From assembly GCA_964436125.1 (NCBI GenBank), contig CAYTBT010000003.1, positions 62,001-126,000 of the forward strand: a stretch of DNA of 64,000 nt, given 5' to 3'. Source of the DNA: CAYRFF01 sp964436125. Its GTDB lineage: Bacteria; Bacteroidota; Bacteroidia; Chitinophagales; Saprospiraceae. Position 1 is the stretch's first letter. Every line of letters starts with the position of its first letter. A program made the position numbers and the translations under genes. This document shows, one piece after another, positions 1 to 8,943 of this stretch. The notes beneath the pieces were generated by a model, which saw only the letters and a program-made list of their open reading frames with translations, did no database searches and was not told the origin of the DNA.

Positions 1-1326
1 ATCACATGGACTACCATCGATAGGTCCCAGATTATAATTCACATAAAACGGAATAGATCCTTTATTGACCAGTGGTAATGGAATACCGTTCTGTTCAAAT
101 TCACATGCTGCCCCTTGCTTATCGGGATAATGTATCACATGCATATATTTTGTTAAATCATGTGATGCACTGATATATATCTTCCCGTCAGGTCCGATCC
201 GTGAATTGCCAAAAAGTGAAAATCGAGGCACACCATCCTCATCGTCTATTGCCTGACTCCATCTCCCTACCGTATCGCCTTTAAGATACCAATTATCTTC
301 TTGTACCGGAAATTGAATAATTTTCGTAAATGTTATTGCATATAAATACTCTCCGTTTGGTGAAAAAACAGGTGCATTTACAAATCCATCCGAATATAGT
401 AACACTTCCCCTTCTCTACGTTGTATTTGACCTGTACACCGATCAAAATTATACACATGCATAAATGTGCTATCTCTATCAAACATATTTTCCGATGGAT
501 TATAACTCGATACTCCAGATGCCAGCATGGTCCCATCTTTACTCGGCATCAGACTCCACACATTATTAGCATAGCTTGATGACCGGGCAATAAGCTCTTC
601 ATGATGAAAATACATGCCCGTGGTATCGAGATAAAACACATAATATTTATATTCACTGGTTGCTGTCGGCGGAAAACGTGCATGACCTATTATTATCCAC
701 CAGTCCCTGCCATTTGCGTGCCGAATAGCCACCATTGAACCTGCTTCACCACTGTACCCATCCTCATCATCTCTGATGACGATATTCTTTTTAAGAACCT
801 TTATTTCATTGCTGAGTCCTTCTGTGATTTCGCTTTTACTTACCACTTTTACTTCAGAATAAAACAATGAATCCGTAATTCCATAAGATCTTCCATTTTC
901 ATGAACGATACCCAGCTTACCTTTTCCAAGAGGTAAAATAACGACTGAATTCGGAATATTATTACCCCAATAATAACCCAGCTTTTCCTCAAGTGCATAG
1001 TAATTATTCCTATTTTCTGAAGGGCTAAGAGAGTCACCGCCTTCTACCAGTTGATAGTCACCGTCAAATAAATGAAATCCGTCTGTATAAAGCAGTAATT
1101 CCCCCGTCACGGGATCGCAATATGAACTGTTTGCTTCAAAAAGTAATCCATGATGTGGTACCGTGTCTATATTTACTATCCCATTTTTAGAAAAGGTAAT
1201 TTGGTTAACATTATTTCCTGTATAGGTATTTCTTCCGACCAACCAAATATTATTTGACTTCTGAGCGATGCAATTGATAGAAAAATAAGTACTAAAAAGA
1301 AAAGCTATTATCACTTGAGTTTTCAT
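1..1326 (-). CDS. Secreted propeller-like protein, partial (3' end beyond the window)
   Basis: The reading frame is open from an ATG at 1326 to base 1, giving 442 codons with no stop, so the C-terminus lies outside the window. The N-terminus (MKTQ, a hydrophobic run, then CIAQ) is a Sec signal peptide. Short motifs such as GELLLYTDG and FSPNGEYLY resemble the secreted Bacteroidota proteins with PD40/WD40-like blades that end in a T9SS sorting domain. That domain would be past the edge and cannot be checked. The start lies 12 bp after the stop of the upstream same-strand beta-helix gene, so the two are probably co-transcribed. The protein is inferred to be outside the cell or at its surface. 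No enzymatic residues were recognised. Confidence 0.8.
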   Translation of the reverse strand, partial: MKTQVIIAFLFSTYFSINCIAQKSNNIWLVGRNTYTGNNVNQITFSKNGIVNIDTVPHHGLLFEANSSYCDPVTGELLLYTDGFHLFDGDYQLVEGGDSLSPSENRNNYYALEEKLGYYWGNNIPNSVVILPLGKGKLGIVHENGRSYGITDSLFYSEVKVVSKSEITEGLSNEIKVLKKNIVIRDDEDGYSGEAGSMVAIRHANGRDWWIIIGHARFPPTATSEYKYYVFYLDTTGMYFHHEELIARSSSYANNVWSLMPSKDGTMLASGVSSYNPSENMFDRDSTFMHVYNFDRCTGQIQRREGEVLLYSDGFVNAPVFSPNGEYLYAITFTKIIQFPVQEDNWYLKGDTVGRWSQAIDDEDGVPRFSLFGNSRIGPDGKIYISASHDLTKYMHVIHYPDKQGAACEFEQNGIPLPLVNKGSIPFYVNYNLGPIDGSPCD

Positions 1327-1338
1327 TATAAAAAATGT

Positions 1339-2892
1339 TTAATGCTTGATGAATTTCGTTGTCCATACACCATTATCGCTATTTATGACGAGTATGTATA
1401 TTCCCGGCGAGAGTTTTTCTTCAATATTAATATGTAATTGATTGCCTGAGGTAAATTCTTCCGAATACATTTTATTCCCTTCAATAGTGTAAATCCTCAC
1501 TATACCCGAGCATAATTCATCTGTAGTAAGGTGAATTATTGACTTTTCAAGCGGATTAGGATATAATTTCCATTCCATGCGTTTAACACTTTTTTTACGA
1601 AAATTATATGGAGAGCAATCCGTTATTGTACTGACTGTCTCGTCTAATAAAACAGCCAATGCCTGTAATCCCAATACTCCGTTCTGATACCGTTCAAGAC
1701 AGGCTGTTGCGTAATTGAGAATTTCTGCACTATCAATATCAGTTAAGCTTTCGGTAATATATTTTGATTCCAATCTAAAAAACTTCTTATATATTGATGA
1801 TGCATTGTTTGTTGCTGACAGATTATTAATCAAGGGAATAACTGTATTATCTAGGGTTGTATTTCGACCTATTGCAAATTCTGAAATAAGTTGAAAAGCC
1901 AGCATATTATTTATCTCTATACTATCCTGCAATCCTCTCCTTTCAATTCGATAAACTGAATCGACCATTCCACCATTAAAATATATTGAATCTAGCCCTG
2001 CAATACTGCTGATAAGTTCTCGAGAAGTTGCTTTATACTCCATTAAGACATTGTGAACAGAATCGGGCATAACAACTGAAGTCGATATCATTTCCTTTAT
2101 GTCAACATACTCTGCAATACCGTTTTGCTGACAATCCATATAAAAGCTATCATATACTGAGCCCTGGACAATAGGAATCTGGAATCGGTTAATCTTGGAA
2201 TACAGATAATAATCTTGATACCATTGTTCAGCTACCGGAAAATCAGTAATGAGTACACTGTCAATCGCTATCAAACTATCCAATATAGAAAAAGTTGTAT
2301 CTGTTAATCTGGGTAATGGCGAGCTTTCACATTTCAGATACTCTCCATATCCCTGATAAACAGCTATAATAACCGGATCACATGGATATGGGTCTCGTAT
2401 TGTATTGTAGTCTCCACGATAGACTTTATATTCATCTATTTTTCTTCGATCTCGATTAAGATTAATAATTTTATATCCGCTACCATAACTTCCCTTCCAG
2501 AAATTACTTTTATACTCTTGATTTCCTGTTTGGCTATTGGGGTTATAGAATATTCCGACTTGGTGATTATTGAACTCCGTTAAGGCAATACTTGAATTAA
2601 GACATCCTCCTTTGATTTCTATTCCTCTCGGAGTTGTTGTGACTTCATTACAGATATATGAAGCTTCGGGACAACCTACCATCTTAATACCGGGATATGT
2701 ATATGTTGTTGTAGAAATTCCATACACCTTATTGTTAAAGAGAATGTGCTCATAGCCTTCAACCGGGGCGAGCCCGGTGATCAATATTCCCGCCTTATAA
2801 GCTTCTGATGGGTCTTGAAAATATATTTCATTCAATCTTATTTGTGAGCGATTGCACCTTCTGACTGATAGCCCATAGTTTCCCTGATTCAT
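1339..2892 (-). CDS. C-terminal part of the beta-helix protein, with T9SS sorting domain
   Basis: This 517-codon frame begins at an internal ATG (2892) but is best read as the continuation of the frame ending at 2828. The first 150 or so residues are Asn/Gly/Ile-rich, like beta-helix coils. The centre is a helical, Asp/Ser-rich region without recognised motifs. The last 75 residues are a type A T9SS C-terminal domain: LYPNPLEKS, then VRIYTIEGNKMYSEEF, then LSPGIYILVINSDNG and the basic end TTKFIKH. Such domains direct cargo through the T9SS and are removed on attachment to the cell surface. No signal peptide is present, which supports the view that this is not a separate gene. Confidence 0.75.
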   Translation of the reverse strand: MNQGNYGLSVRRCNRSQIRLNEIYFQDPSEAYKAGILITGLAPVEGYEHILFNNKVYGISTTTYTYPGIKMVGCPEASYICNEVTTTPRGIEIKGGCLNSSIALTEFNNHQVGIFYNPNSQTGNQEYKSNFWKGSYGSGYKIINLNRDRRKIDEYKVYRGDYNTIRDPYPCDPVIIAVYQGYGEYLKCESSPLPRLTDTTFSILDSLIAIDSVLITDFPVAEQWYQDYYLYSKINRFQIPIVQGSVYDSFYMDCQQNGIAEYVDIKEMISTSVVMPDSVHNVLMEYKATSRELISSIAGLDSIYFNGGMVDSVYRIERRGLQDSIEINNMLAFQLISEFAIGRNTTLDNTVIPLINNLSATNNASSIYKKFFRLESKYITESLTDIDSAEILNYATACLERYQNGVLGLQALAVLLDETVSTITDCSPYNFRKKSVKRMEWKLYPNPLEKSIIHLTTDELCSGIVRIYTIEGNKMYSEEFTSGNQLHINIEEKLSPGIYILVINSDNGVWTTKFIKH

Positions 2893-4081
2893 ATATGCTA
2901 TTTCCCTCTACTAGTGCAGAATGTAAAACATAATTCAAGTCAATGCCTATTGAATTATCTCCCTCCGTCGAGTGCGTAACAATCTCATTATCCTTTACCT
3001 TTATTCCCCCTATTTGGATTCCAAATAATTCAATTCCCTTTTCCTTAACTCCTTCGATTTCGTTATTTATAATCTCTGTGTCCGATATTCTTGTACGCCC
3101 TGAAATGCCCAGGTTACATCCATTGATAGATAGTTTTGTAGCGGTTAAATTGATTAGTGCATAGTTAATTCCTCTATCGACATTCTCCATTGTAGCGAAT
3201 GATGGGGGATCCATCCCTTGAGCATTAAAACCGACAATCTTTGCTTCCTTTCCCGTACCTGTAAAACCTATTTCCGGCATTAATCGGTGTTGATTTAATG
3301 CTATTGCATTGCCTTCATTTACTGTATTAAATACAGCATCTTGCGGTTCTCTATTTATGTTTTGAAAAATGTAATTCCGCAATGAAATATTACTGTTGTA
3401 GGCTATGATTCCATTGGAATGATTATTTATATAGGAAAATTCACATCCGGTATGTTCACTTATTAAGTCAACGCCATTGATTACTATTGCAGCTCTTGGT
3501 TGGGACAATGAAGCTACCATATCTCCTTCATAAACTGTGTATTTTAAACTTGAAGTAGAGTTAAACATATTACCTTTCAATCCTAGCACTACGTTATCTT
3601 GTGAGTTCTCGCTTAAGCCTACCTTTAAGCTGTATAAATTCCTATTGAAATAATTACCGCTTACGATCATCGAACAATCTGAACCAGTATTATATATTCC
3701 GTTTCGTGCGTCATTCATTTTGTTATTTAAAAAGGAAAGATTTGCGGCTTTTCTTACTTCTATACCATCCCACATAGATAGATCGCCACTACTTATTTGG
3801 CTATTCATTATATAAGCATCAACACCTTCCAAGACTACTATTTTAGCTTCTCCCCCTTTCATAACAAAGGTACAATTATTGATGATAGAATATTCATCTA
3901 TATATAGCCTTACTCCTTCTACCACAATGCATTCATTACTCAAGAATGACCCAAAAGTGAAATAATTTGAAATGTAATCATCTTGGGTAATATATATAGC
4001 ATCCGGATCATTTTCACAACTGAATGTTTCATTCCATTGTACACTAGCAATAACTCCCCATGGGTCGCATGATTGTGCCAA
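2828..4081 (-). CDS. N-terminal part of the beta-helix protein (right-handed parallel beta-helix)
   Basis: This 417-codon frame can only start at a TTG (4081). The residues just upstream in the same frame (LILNYALLVYPNIILAQ) form a signal-peptide core, so the real start is probably the ATG at 4179 in a shifted frame. Repeated short strand/turn units such as INNCTFVMKGG, SFLNNKMNDARNGIYNTG and LSINGCNLGISG are typical of right-handed parallel beta-helix (PbH1) proteins. These are often polysaccharide-binding or adhesive surface proteins. The frame ends in a non-matching tail (VQSLTNKIE) that overlaps the start of the downstream frame, as expected of a frameshift. Confidence 0.7.
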   Translation of the reverse strand: MAQSCDPWGVIASVQWNETFSCENDPDAIYITQDDYISNYFTFGSFLSNECIVVEGVRLYIDEYSIINNCTFVMKGGEAKIVVLEGVDAYIMNSQISSGDLSMWDGIEVRKAANLSFLNNKMNDARNGIYNTGSDCSMIVSGNYFNRNLYSLKVGLSENSQDNVVLGLKGNMFNSTSSLKYTVYEGDMVASLSQPRAAIVINGVDLISEHTGCEFSYINNHSNGIIAYNSNISLRNYIFQNINREPQDAVFNTVNEGNAIALNQHRLMPEIGFTGTGKEAKIVGFNAQGMDPPSFATMENVDRGINYALINLTATKLSINGCNLGISGRTRISDTEIINNEIEGVKEKGIELFGIQIGGIKVKDNEIVTHSTEGDNSIGIDLNYVLHSALVEGNSIYESGKLWAISQKVQSLTNKIE

Positions 4082-4179
4082 TATTATATTCGGATAAACT
4101 AATAGAGCATAGTTTAATATTAGGAAAAATTTGTTTTTAAAGCCAATTTTTAAAAAAATTTAAAAATTGTGTTTTTCAT

Positions 4180-4553
4180 GGCAACATAGTTAAGTTAAAG
4201 AATATGCTATATTACAACAATTACTTGATATTACCCAATTCTCGCCCTATAAATATGTTCAGTAATCAATTGAGAGTAGTTCTGGCTAGCCTGAACCACG
4301 TAGGAATTCCGTCGTAAAATTCACTCCAGCGGAATGAATCATGTTAGTGAACGGGTGGTATCGGAAATGGCTTATACCGACTTGCAGCGGCAGCTTGAAT
4401 TCCACAACTTAATTCCCATGGAATTCGCTTTCAATTCGCAGTTAAATTCGCATGTCTCCGGGATTCCAACACAAATAGAATGGTGATGTACTTGCTGTAA
4501 CCTACATTTCGGGGCCCTCAATGACCTAAGGGCGCGGAACACAGCTGGTGGCG
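4180..4553. other. Intergenic stretch without a recognised gene
   Basis: There are 374 bp between the beta-helix gene and the TonB-receptor-like gene, both on the minus strand. The stretch contains several GAATTC-bearing segments and a short GGTAT/ATACC pairing but no convincing open frame, tRNA or intrinsic terminator. It should contain the promoter of the beta-helix gene, but no TAnnTTTG element with good spacing was found. Confidence 0.4.
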
Positions 4554-7262
4554 TCAGAAGTAAAACTCTACTCCCCCCATAACATGAAATGGAATCAGTT
4601 CAAATGAACTTCCTGTCACTAGTTGATCTGATATAGCCTCAAATACCACAGACTTCCTATTCAATAAATTATACGCGTTTAAATAAAGGTTCACATCAGT
4701 ATTATTCTTAAAATGCAACTGATATCGTATATTGCAATTCAAATCCGGGATAAATTCCAGGTATTTATACACATCATAATAAGCTCCTTTAAAATTTATT
4801 TCAAATCTAAGCTTGTTAATTTCTGCGCGCATTGATGCATTACATTCTATAGAGTTTGAAGCTACCCTACTTATCTCATTATCATTAATAGAGTATGAAT
4901 AATTAAAATTTATGCTATGAATTAAAAATCCCCATGTTTTAAATTCCATTTCAGTAGAAACCTGAAATTTTTCTAAATGATTAAGGTATGTCGTTTTATT
5001 CATGCTATAAATATAGTTGTTAACCTGATACGAAGGGCTTATGCTCAAAGTGGTTTTCAATGAACTTACAAACTTTTTCAGACGTAAGCTAGTGGCAAAA
5101 TTACTATTTGATGATTGATAAGGTTGAAGAATAATTAAATCATGGATAATATCATATGAATTGTTCAGGGTAGTTGAATAAGGCTTAAATCTGATAGACA
5201 AATAAGCTTCTAATTGATTCAATACATTCATATAATTTATTCCTGTAAACAGTATAACATCTCTTAAAGGGTTTTCAAATCCACCAAATCTCTTAAGCAC
5301 ATTATACTTACTATAGTATCCAAGATTCAGCATATGTGATGGACTAGGTAAATATGAGCTATAAGAAAGACGATTTACCATTTTCCACTGGTAATTAAAA
5401 TAAACATCGTATGCTATTGAGGCTTGTGTAGGAAACCAATATTCAGGAGGATTAAAGTTGTTGAAACGGTGTACACTTTGACTTAATGACAAAGTCATCT
5501 CGTGTTCCGGTGCAATATCGAATTGACTTTCTATCAAAATACCGATATAAGACTCATGGAGTAATCCCATTCTTCCATAATTCAATGTGGCACTGTCCTT
5601 AATACCTTCTGCAGATAGACTGTACTTATACCGATTATCGGTGGCATATAGTGTAAAATCAAGGTTAGACTTTTCGTTGACTCTGATGAAGGTGGTGCTA
5701 AATCTTAATTTCGTAGCTTGAGTTCGATCAACTTGGTTCAATGACCGAACAAGTCTATTAAAATTATTTAATGGGAAATAAATAAAGTTTATATCACTTA
5801 ACACTGAATAATGGCTTGAGGAATTCAAGCTACGGAGAGATGCCATGCTTTTAATAAGCCACCTACTACTCAATCGTAGCGTATGTTCACCGGCAATACT
5901 AAATTGCTTAAATGGAGAATTATTTAATTGTTCAGTACTAGAATCATTGATTGACGATCGCCTCATCGCAATTGAAGACTGAATTGGATTAAATGAAGCA
6001 TTGGCATATAGAAAGACATTGTTTTTTAATGCATCATCATAAAACTGCAATTCCGTTGTAACACCTATAAATTTATGATGTACTTTTTGGAGTTCATTGA
6101 ATTTTTGATCTAATAGCTTGTCATCGTATAGATATTCCTTAAATGAATGAAATTTATGCTTATACAAATATTGATAATTATTAATCCGTGTTTTAAGCTG
6201 GATATTATCTTTTATAGATGTTATATTGCTCAATTGTACATTATATTTCCTACTGTTATCTATTAAGGATGAACCGATTACAGGATTACTGAGAATCGGT
6301 TTCCTCCGTGGAAATATTTTCTCTTCATTAAACTTTTTGTAAGTTTTAAATTCCGGAACTCGAGTATTCAATACCGGGTTAGAAATTGTTGAATGATTGC
6401 CAATATCTCCGACAAGCATTGTCTTATAGTCCGGATGAAGTTGAAACACAGCTCCATTAAGCGTACTATAATGCTTAGTACCATACCCATACTTTAACTT
6501 ACCAAAGCCTGAAAATGATACCCTTGCGCTTTCTTCAAGTTTGAGATTCATTACTTGAACATTAGAATGATAAAACTCCCCCATCACAGGATTATCACTA
6601 TAATTATCAATAATTTCAATTGCTTCAAACAGTCTATTATCTAGTACTTCTATAGGCTTGGAATACTGCCGGCCAAAAAGGTCATCACCTCCGACTAAAA
6701 CTCGTTGCACCGGCCGTCCACGAAACCATATTATACCATTCTCATGAATATTGATTCCCGGAATATTCTCAATTAATTCTTTCACTGATCTCTCTGTCGA
6801 ATCTCTATAATATGCTGCTTTAAATGTTATTGTATCCCCCTTATGGTAAACTGGAACCTCACTTGGAGTTAATTCAACATCTGACAACACTATAGGAGAG
6901 CTTATGTAGAAGATTTTCAAAGTATCACTGATAATACTATCAAATTCATATCGTTGTACTTTTTGACCTATGCTATTGATATTAATTGCTATTGGTGAAT
7001 CCTGCATTGGGATCTTAAAAAGTCCCTTTTTACTTGTCTTTTCCACAGCCAATACCTTATTATCAACTATACTCTCAATAATAATAAGTAATCCACCTAA
7101 TGGCTTCCCCGAAACCGAATCAATTACTATTCCCACTTTATCATCCTCAACCCCATCAGAAAATTTAACATCTTGTGCAATAAGTAAATTTGAGTATATG
7201 AATACAGTAAGTACTGTCAGAAAAACCCTTATCTTGTGATTAATTTTACCCTTAATGATCAA
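4554..7262 (-). CDS. TonB-receptor-like outer-membrane beta-barrel protein with CarboxypepD-like N-terminal domain
   Basis: A 902-residue protein. Residues 1-29 form a signal peptide ending LLIAQD. About residues 40-130 resemble the carboxypeptidase-like regulatory domain (VIDSVSGKPLGG) that precedes many Bacteroidota TonB-dependent receptors. A plug-like region follows, with LIENIPGINIHENG and RVLVGGDDLFGRQY, and then about 600 residues rich in alternating aromatic and polar residues, as in outer-membrane strands. The end (MGGVEFYF) closes on Phe like a BAM signal. No clear TonB box was seen. It lies 232 bp downstream of the GLPGLI gene on the same strand, a pairing common in Bacteroidota. 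Transport of a peptide or siderophore-like ligand, or export, is possible; the substrate is unknown. Confidence 0.8.
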   Translation of the reverse strand: MIIKGKINHKIRVFLTVLTVFIYSNLLIAQDVKFSDGVEDDKVGIVIDSVSGKPLGGLLIIIESIVDNKVLAVEKTSKKGLFKIPMQDSPIAININSIGQKVQRYEFDSIISDTLKIFYISSPIVLSDVELTPSEVPVYHKGDTITFKAAYYRDSTERSVKELIENIPGINIHENGIIWFRGRPVQRVLVGGDDLFGRQYSKPIEVLDNRLFEAIEIIDNYSDNPVMGEFYHSNVQVMNLKLEESARVSFSGFGKLKYGYGTKHYSTLNGAVFQLHPDYKTMLVGDIGNHSTISNPVLNTRVPEFKTYKKFNEEKIFPRRKPILSNPVIGSSLIDNSRKYNVQLSNITSIKDNIQLKTRINNYQYLYKHKFHSFKEYLYDDKLLDQKFNELQKVHHKFIGVTTELQFYDDALKNNVFLYANASFNPIQSSIAMRRSSINDSSTEQLNNSPFKQFSIAGEHTLRLSSRWLIKSMASLRSLNSSSHYSVLSDINFIYFPLNNFNRLVRSLNQVDRTQATKLRFSTTFIRVNEKSNLDFTLYATDNRYKYSLSAEGIKDSATLNYGRMGLLHESYIGILIESQFDIAPEHEMTLSLSQSVHRFNNFNPPEYWFPTQASIAYDVYFNYQWKMVNRLSYSSYLPSPSHMLNLGYYSKYNVLKRFGGFENPLRDVILFTGINYMNVLNQLEAYLSIRFKPYSTTLNNSYDIIHDLIILQPYQSSNSNFATSLRLKKFVSSLKTTLSISPSYQVNNYIYSMNKTTYLNHLEKFQVSTEMEFKTWGFLIHSINFNYSYSINDNEISRVASNSIECNASMRAEINKLRFEINFKGAYYDVYKYLEFIPDLNCNIRYQLHFKNNTDVNLYLNAYNLLNRKSVVFEAISDQLVTGSSFELIPFHVMGGVEFYF

Positions 7263-7494
7263 AATAACTTGTTAAAAGATTACAATCTTCCTTATACCTT
7301 CCATAAATTACAATAGCAACGTTCAAAATACCGCTAATTATTACCAAAATCATCCGGTTTTCACATAACTAAGGTAAAATTCTGCTTTCATCACCTCATT
7401 AATTCAATAAAATAACAATCCCGGCCCCTCACGAGTATTTTAACACCATAATCAATAAAAAGGAATAGGTAGTACTCTGGGAGAGGCCTCAATG

Positions 7495-8262
7495 CTAGTG
7501 CTTGTAAACAGTTTCATAATATCTTCCCAGTAAATCATATTTCCCATCCTTTGCAATAGGATAAGTTCGTAGATTCATATTCAACCCCGAGGTCGAATAC
7601 ATTTTGTCATAAATCCTAAATGCAGCATCTACATATTCTTCCCAGCTGACCTTTGCTCCATCTTTGGGTGGTTTTATAGTATAATTATCCTTTACTTTCC
7701 CAAATTCTATAAGTGATATATCAATCACACCATCCTTGGATTTTAAATGAATTATTAACCCGGGAAGTCCATGAAACCTAATAGGGCCGAATGGAAATGG
7801 AATCTCCGGTGAATACCATGCTACATAATCTCTTCCTCCAAAACGGCTTGTCGCCTTATAGCAGTTAAATCCATTTATAGTTCTTTTCGCTGTTTTCAAC
7901 TCCCACTTCAATGGAAGTATTGTATCTGTTACCACAAATTGATTACGAAATTTTGTCAGTTTTAATATCTGCTTTTGTTTATTCAGATTGGTTAATATTG
8001 GATAACCTTCTTTGTCAGGGCTAGCAACTATGATAACCCCGGGTGTTCTCATTTTACTTTTATCTTTATCATCTATAAAGACGCTTAAGGACAATGAATC
8101 ATTAAAATATAATTCAGAAATACCTTGATATCTTCTTGCTACCTCGTGTGATTGTTTAAAATTATATGTAGCCTTATATAATGCTTCTTGGGCATTACCG
8201 CTAGTATTTATCATGCAACTTATTATAAACACAATAAATAATTTGACACAATACTTCATCAT
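7495..8262 (-). CDS. GLPGLI family protein
   Basis: A 255-residue secreted protein. The signal peptide (residues 1-25) ends GNAQ. The family signature appears as FHGLPGLIIHL at about residue 165, preceded by AWYSPEIPFPFGP, another conserved GLPGLI-family block. The family is largely restricted to Bacteroidota and has no established biochemical role. It is often encoded beside CarboxypepD/TonB-like barrel proteins, as here. It lies 72 bp downstream of the small Cys-rich peptide gene and 232 bp upstream of the barrel gene, all on the minus strand, which suggests one functional set. The start could equally be the second Met at 8259. Confidence 0.9.
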   Translation of the reverse strand: MMKYCVKLFIVFIISCMINTSGNAQEALYKATYNFKQSHEVARRYQGISELYFNDSLSLSVFIDDKDKSKMRTPGVIIVASPDKEGYPILTNLNKQKQILKLTKFRNQFVVTDTILPLKWELKTAKRTINGFNCYKATSRFGGRDYVAWYSPEIPFPFGPIRFHGLPGLIIHLKSKDGVIDISLIEFGKVKDNYTIKPPKDGAKVSWEEYVDAAFRIYDKMYSTSGLNMNLRTYPIAKDGKYDLLGRYYETVYKH

Positions 8263-8334
8263 TCTTTCACATTTTAAAAAAATACAAATGATACCATAGG
8301 CAGAAAGCCGGCATCATTTGTATTTATTGATTAA

Positions 8335-8571
8335 TTACACTTGTTTTCTGTCGCAATAGGCTTCATATCCTTTTTCACAAAGACAATCATAAGTCTGAGC
8401 CGTTGCTTCTTTACAAGTTTCTGCTTCATGCTCACAGAAAGGCTCACCACCTTCAGTTTGTGCATAAACGTAACAATTCTTTTCGTCCACTTGCTTCTGA
8501 TTATTATCAATATTGCTTGCAACTCCATAGTTTAAGCAAAGTGACAAAGTAATTAAAATAGAATACATCAT
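8335..8571 (-). CDS. Small secreted Cys-rich protein
   Basis: A 78-residue frame starting ATG-ATG at 8571 with a signal peptide (about residues 1-20). The mature part is acidic and holds six cysteines in the order NCY, FCE, TCK, DCLC, YCD, an even number that could form three disulfides in the periplasm or outside the cell. The spacing was not matched to a known family. It is the first gene of the cassette that continues with the GLPGLI protein and the barrel protein. A possible -7 element and a dinucleotide microsatellite lie just upstream. It could be a secreted peptide, a small binding protein or a ligand of the barrel; no function is assigned. An overlapping minus-strand frame (8331-8528) has no signal peptide and is taken as a shadow. 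Confidence 0.6.
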   Translation of the reverse strand: MMYSILITLSLCLNYGVASNIDNNQKQVDEKNCYVYAQTEGGEPFCEHEAETCKEATAQTYDCLCEKGYEAYCDRKQV

Positions 8572-8598
8572 AATTATTAATTTTAGTTAACAATGGCT

Positions 8599-8606
8599 CG
8601 AATATA
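8599..8606 (-). promoter_or_regulatory. Possible -7 promoter element of the small Cys-rich peptide cassette
   Basis: Read on the minus strand the bases are TATATTCG, seven of eight matching the Bacteroidota -7 consensus TAnnTTTG, 27 nt before the ATG at 8571. No TTTG lies at the expected -33 distance. That position (about 8626) falls inside the GA/GT microsatellite. Confidence 0.4.
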
Positions 8607-8615
8607 AAGGTAGGT

Positions 8616-8646
8616 AGAGAGAGAGAGAGTGTGTGTGTGTGTGTGT
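8616..8646. repeat. Compound dinucleotide microsatellite (AG)7(GT)9
   Basis: Seven AG units (8616-8629) run directly into nine GT units (8629-8646). The tract lies 45-75 bp upstream of the start of the Cys-rich peptide gene, over the spacer and -33 region of its possible promoter. Long dinucleotide tracts mutate by strand slippage. No other tract of this kind was seen in the window. Confidence 0.9.
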
Positions 8647-8943
8647 TTAACATTATGTTAACAACATTATTTTAAAGTTCACGTCCGGCATACATGAAAA
8701 TGCTTTTTGCTGGCTATACTTTATATATTGAAGAAAGTGCGTAAATAGTTCCGGATTAAGCAAATGTTAAGCCGGCAATGAAGATTTGCCTCAATATAAA
8801 GAGCAGAAAAGATTAATTATAAAATAAGATGAAGCAAGGCATTTCACACAAGAAGCTGACAACTTTTCTTAAGATTTTGACCTTGATTTTTCTAGATTAG
8901 ACGGATTTTATCATCATTCGTTAAACACAAACTGGGTCGCTAT

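Larger units (their letters stand above)
1339..4179 (-). pseudogene. T9SS-exported beta-helix surface protein, reading frame broken twice
   Basis: Three consecutive reading frames read as one protein of about 947 codons. An ATG at 4179 opens MKNTIFKFF and then hits a stop just after a T7 run on the coding strand. One extra T there joins it to LKIGFKNKFFLILNY and a signal-peptide end (ILAQS). The middle frame runs to 2828, while the frame entering near 2884 carries the rest. Removing one base in GGGAAAC (plus-strand 2878-2884) gives the smooth junction IYESGNYGLSVRRC. The first and last pieces are in the same frame, so the two indels compensate. The cause could be sequencing error at homopolymers, phase variation or true decay; the sequence alone cannot tell. 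Confidence 0.6.
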
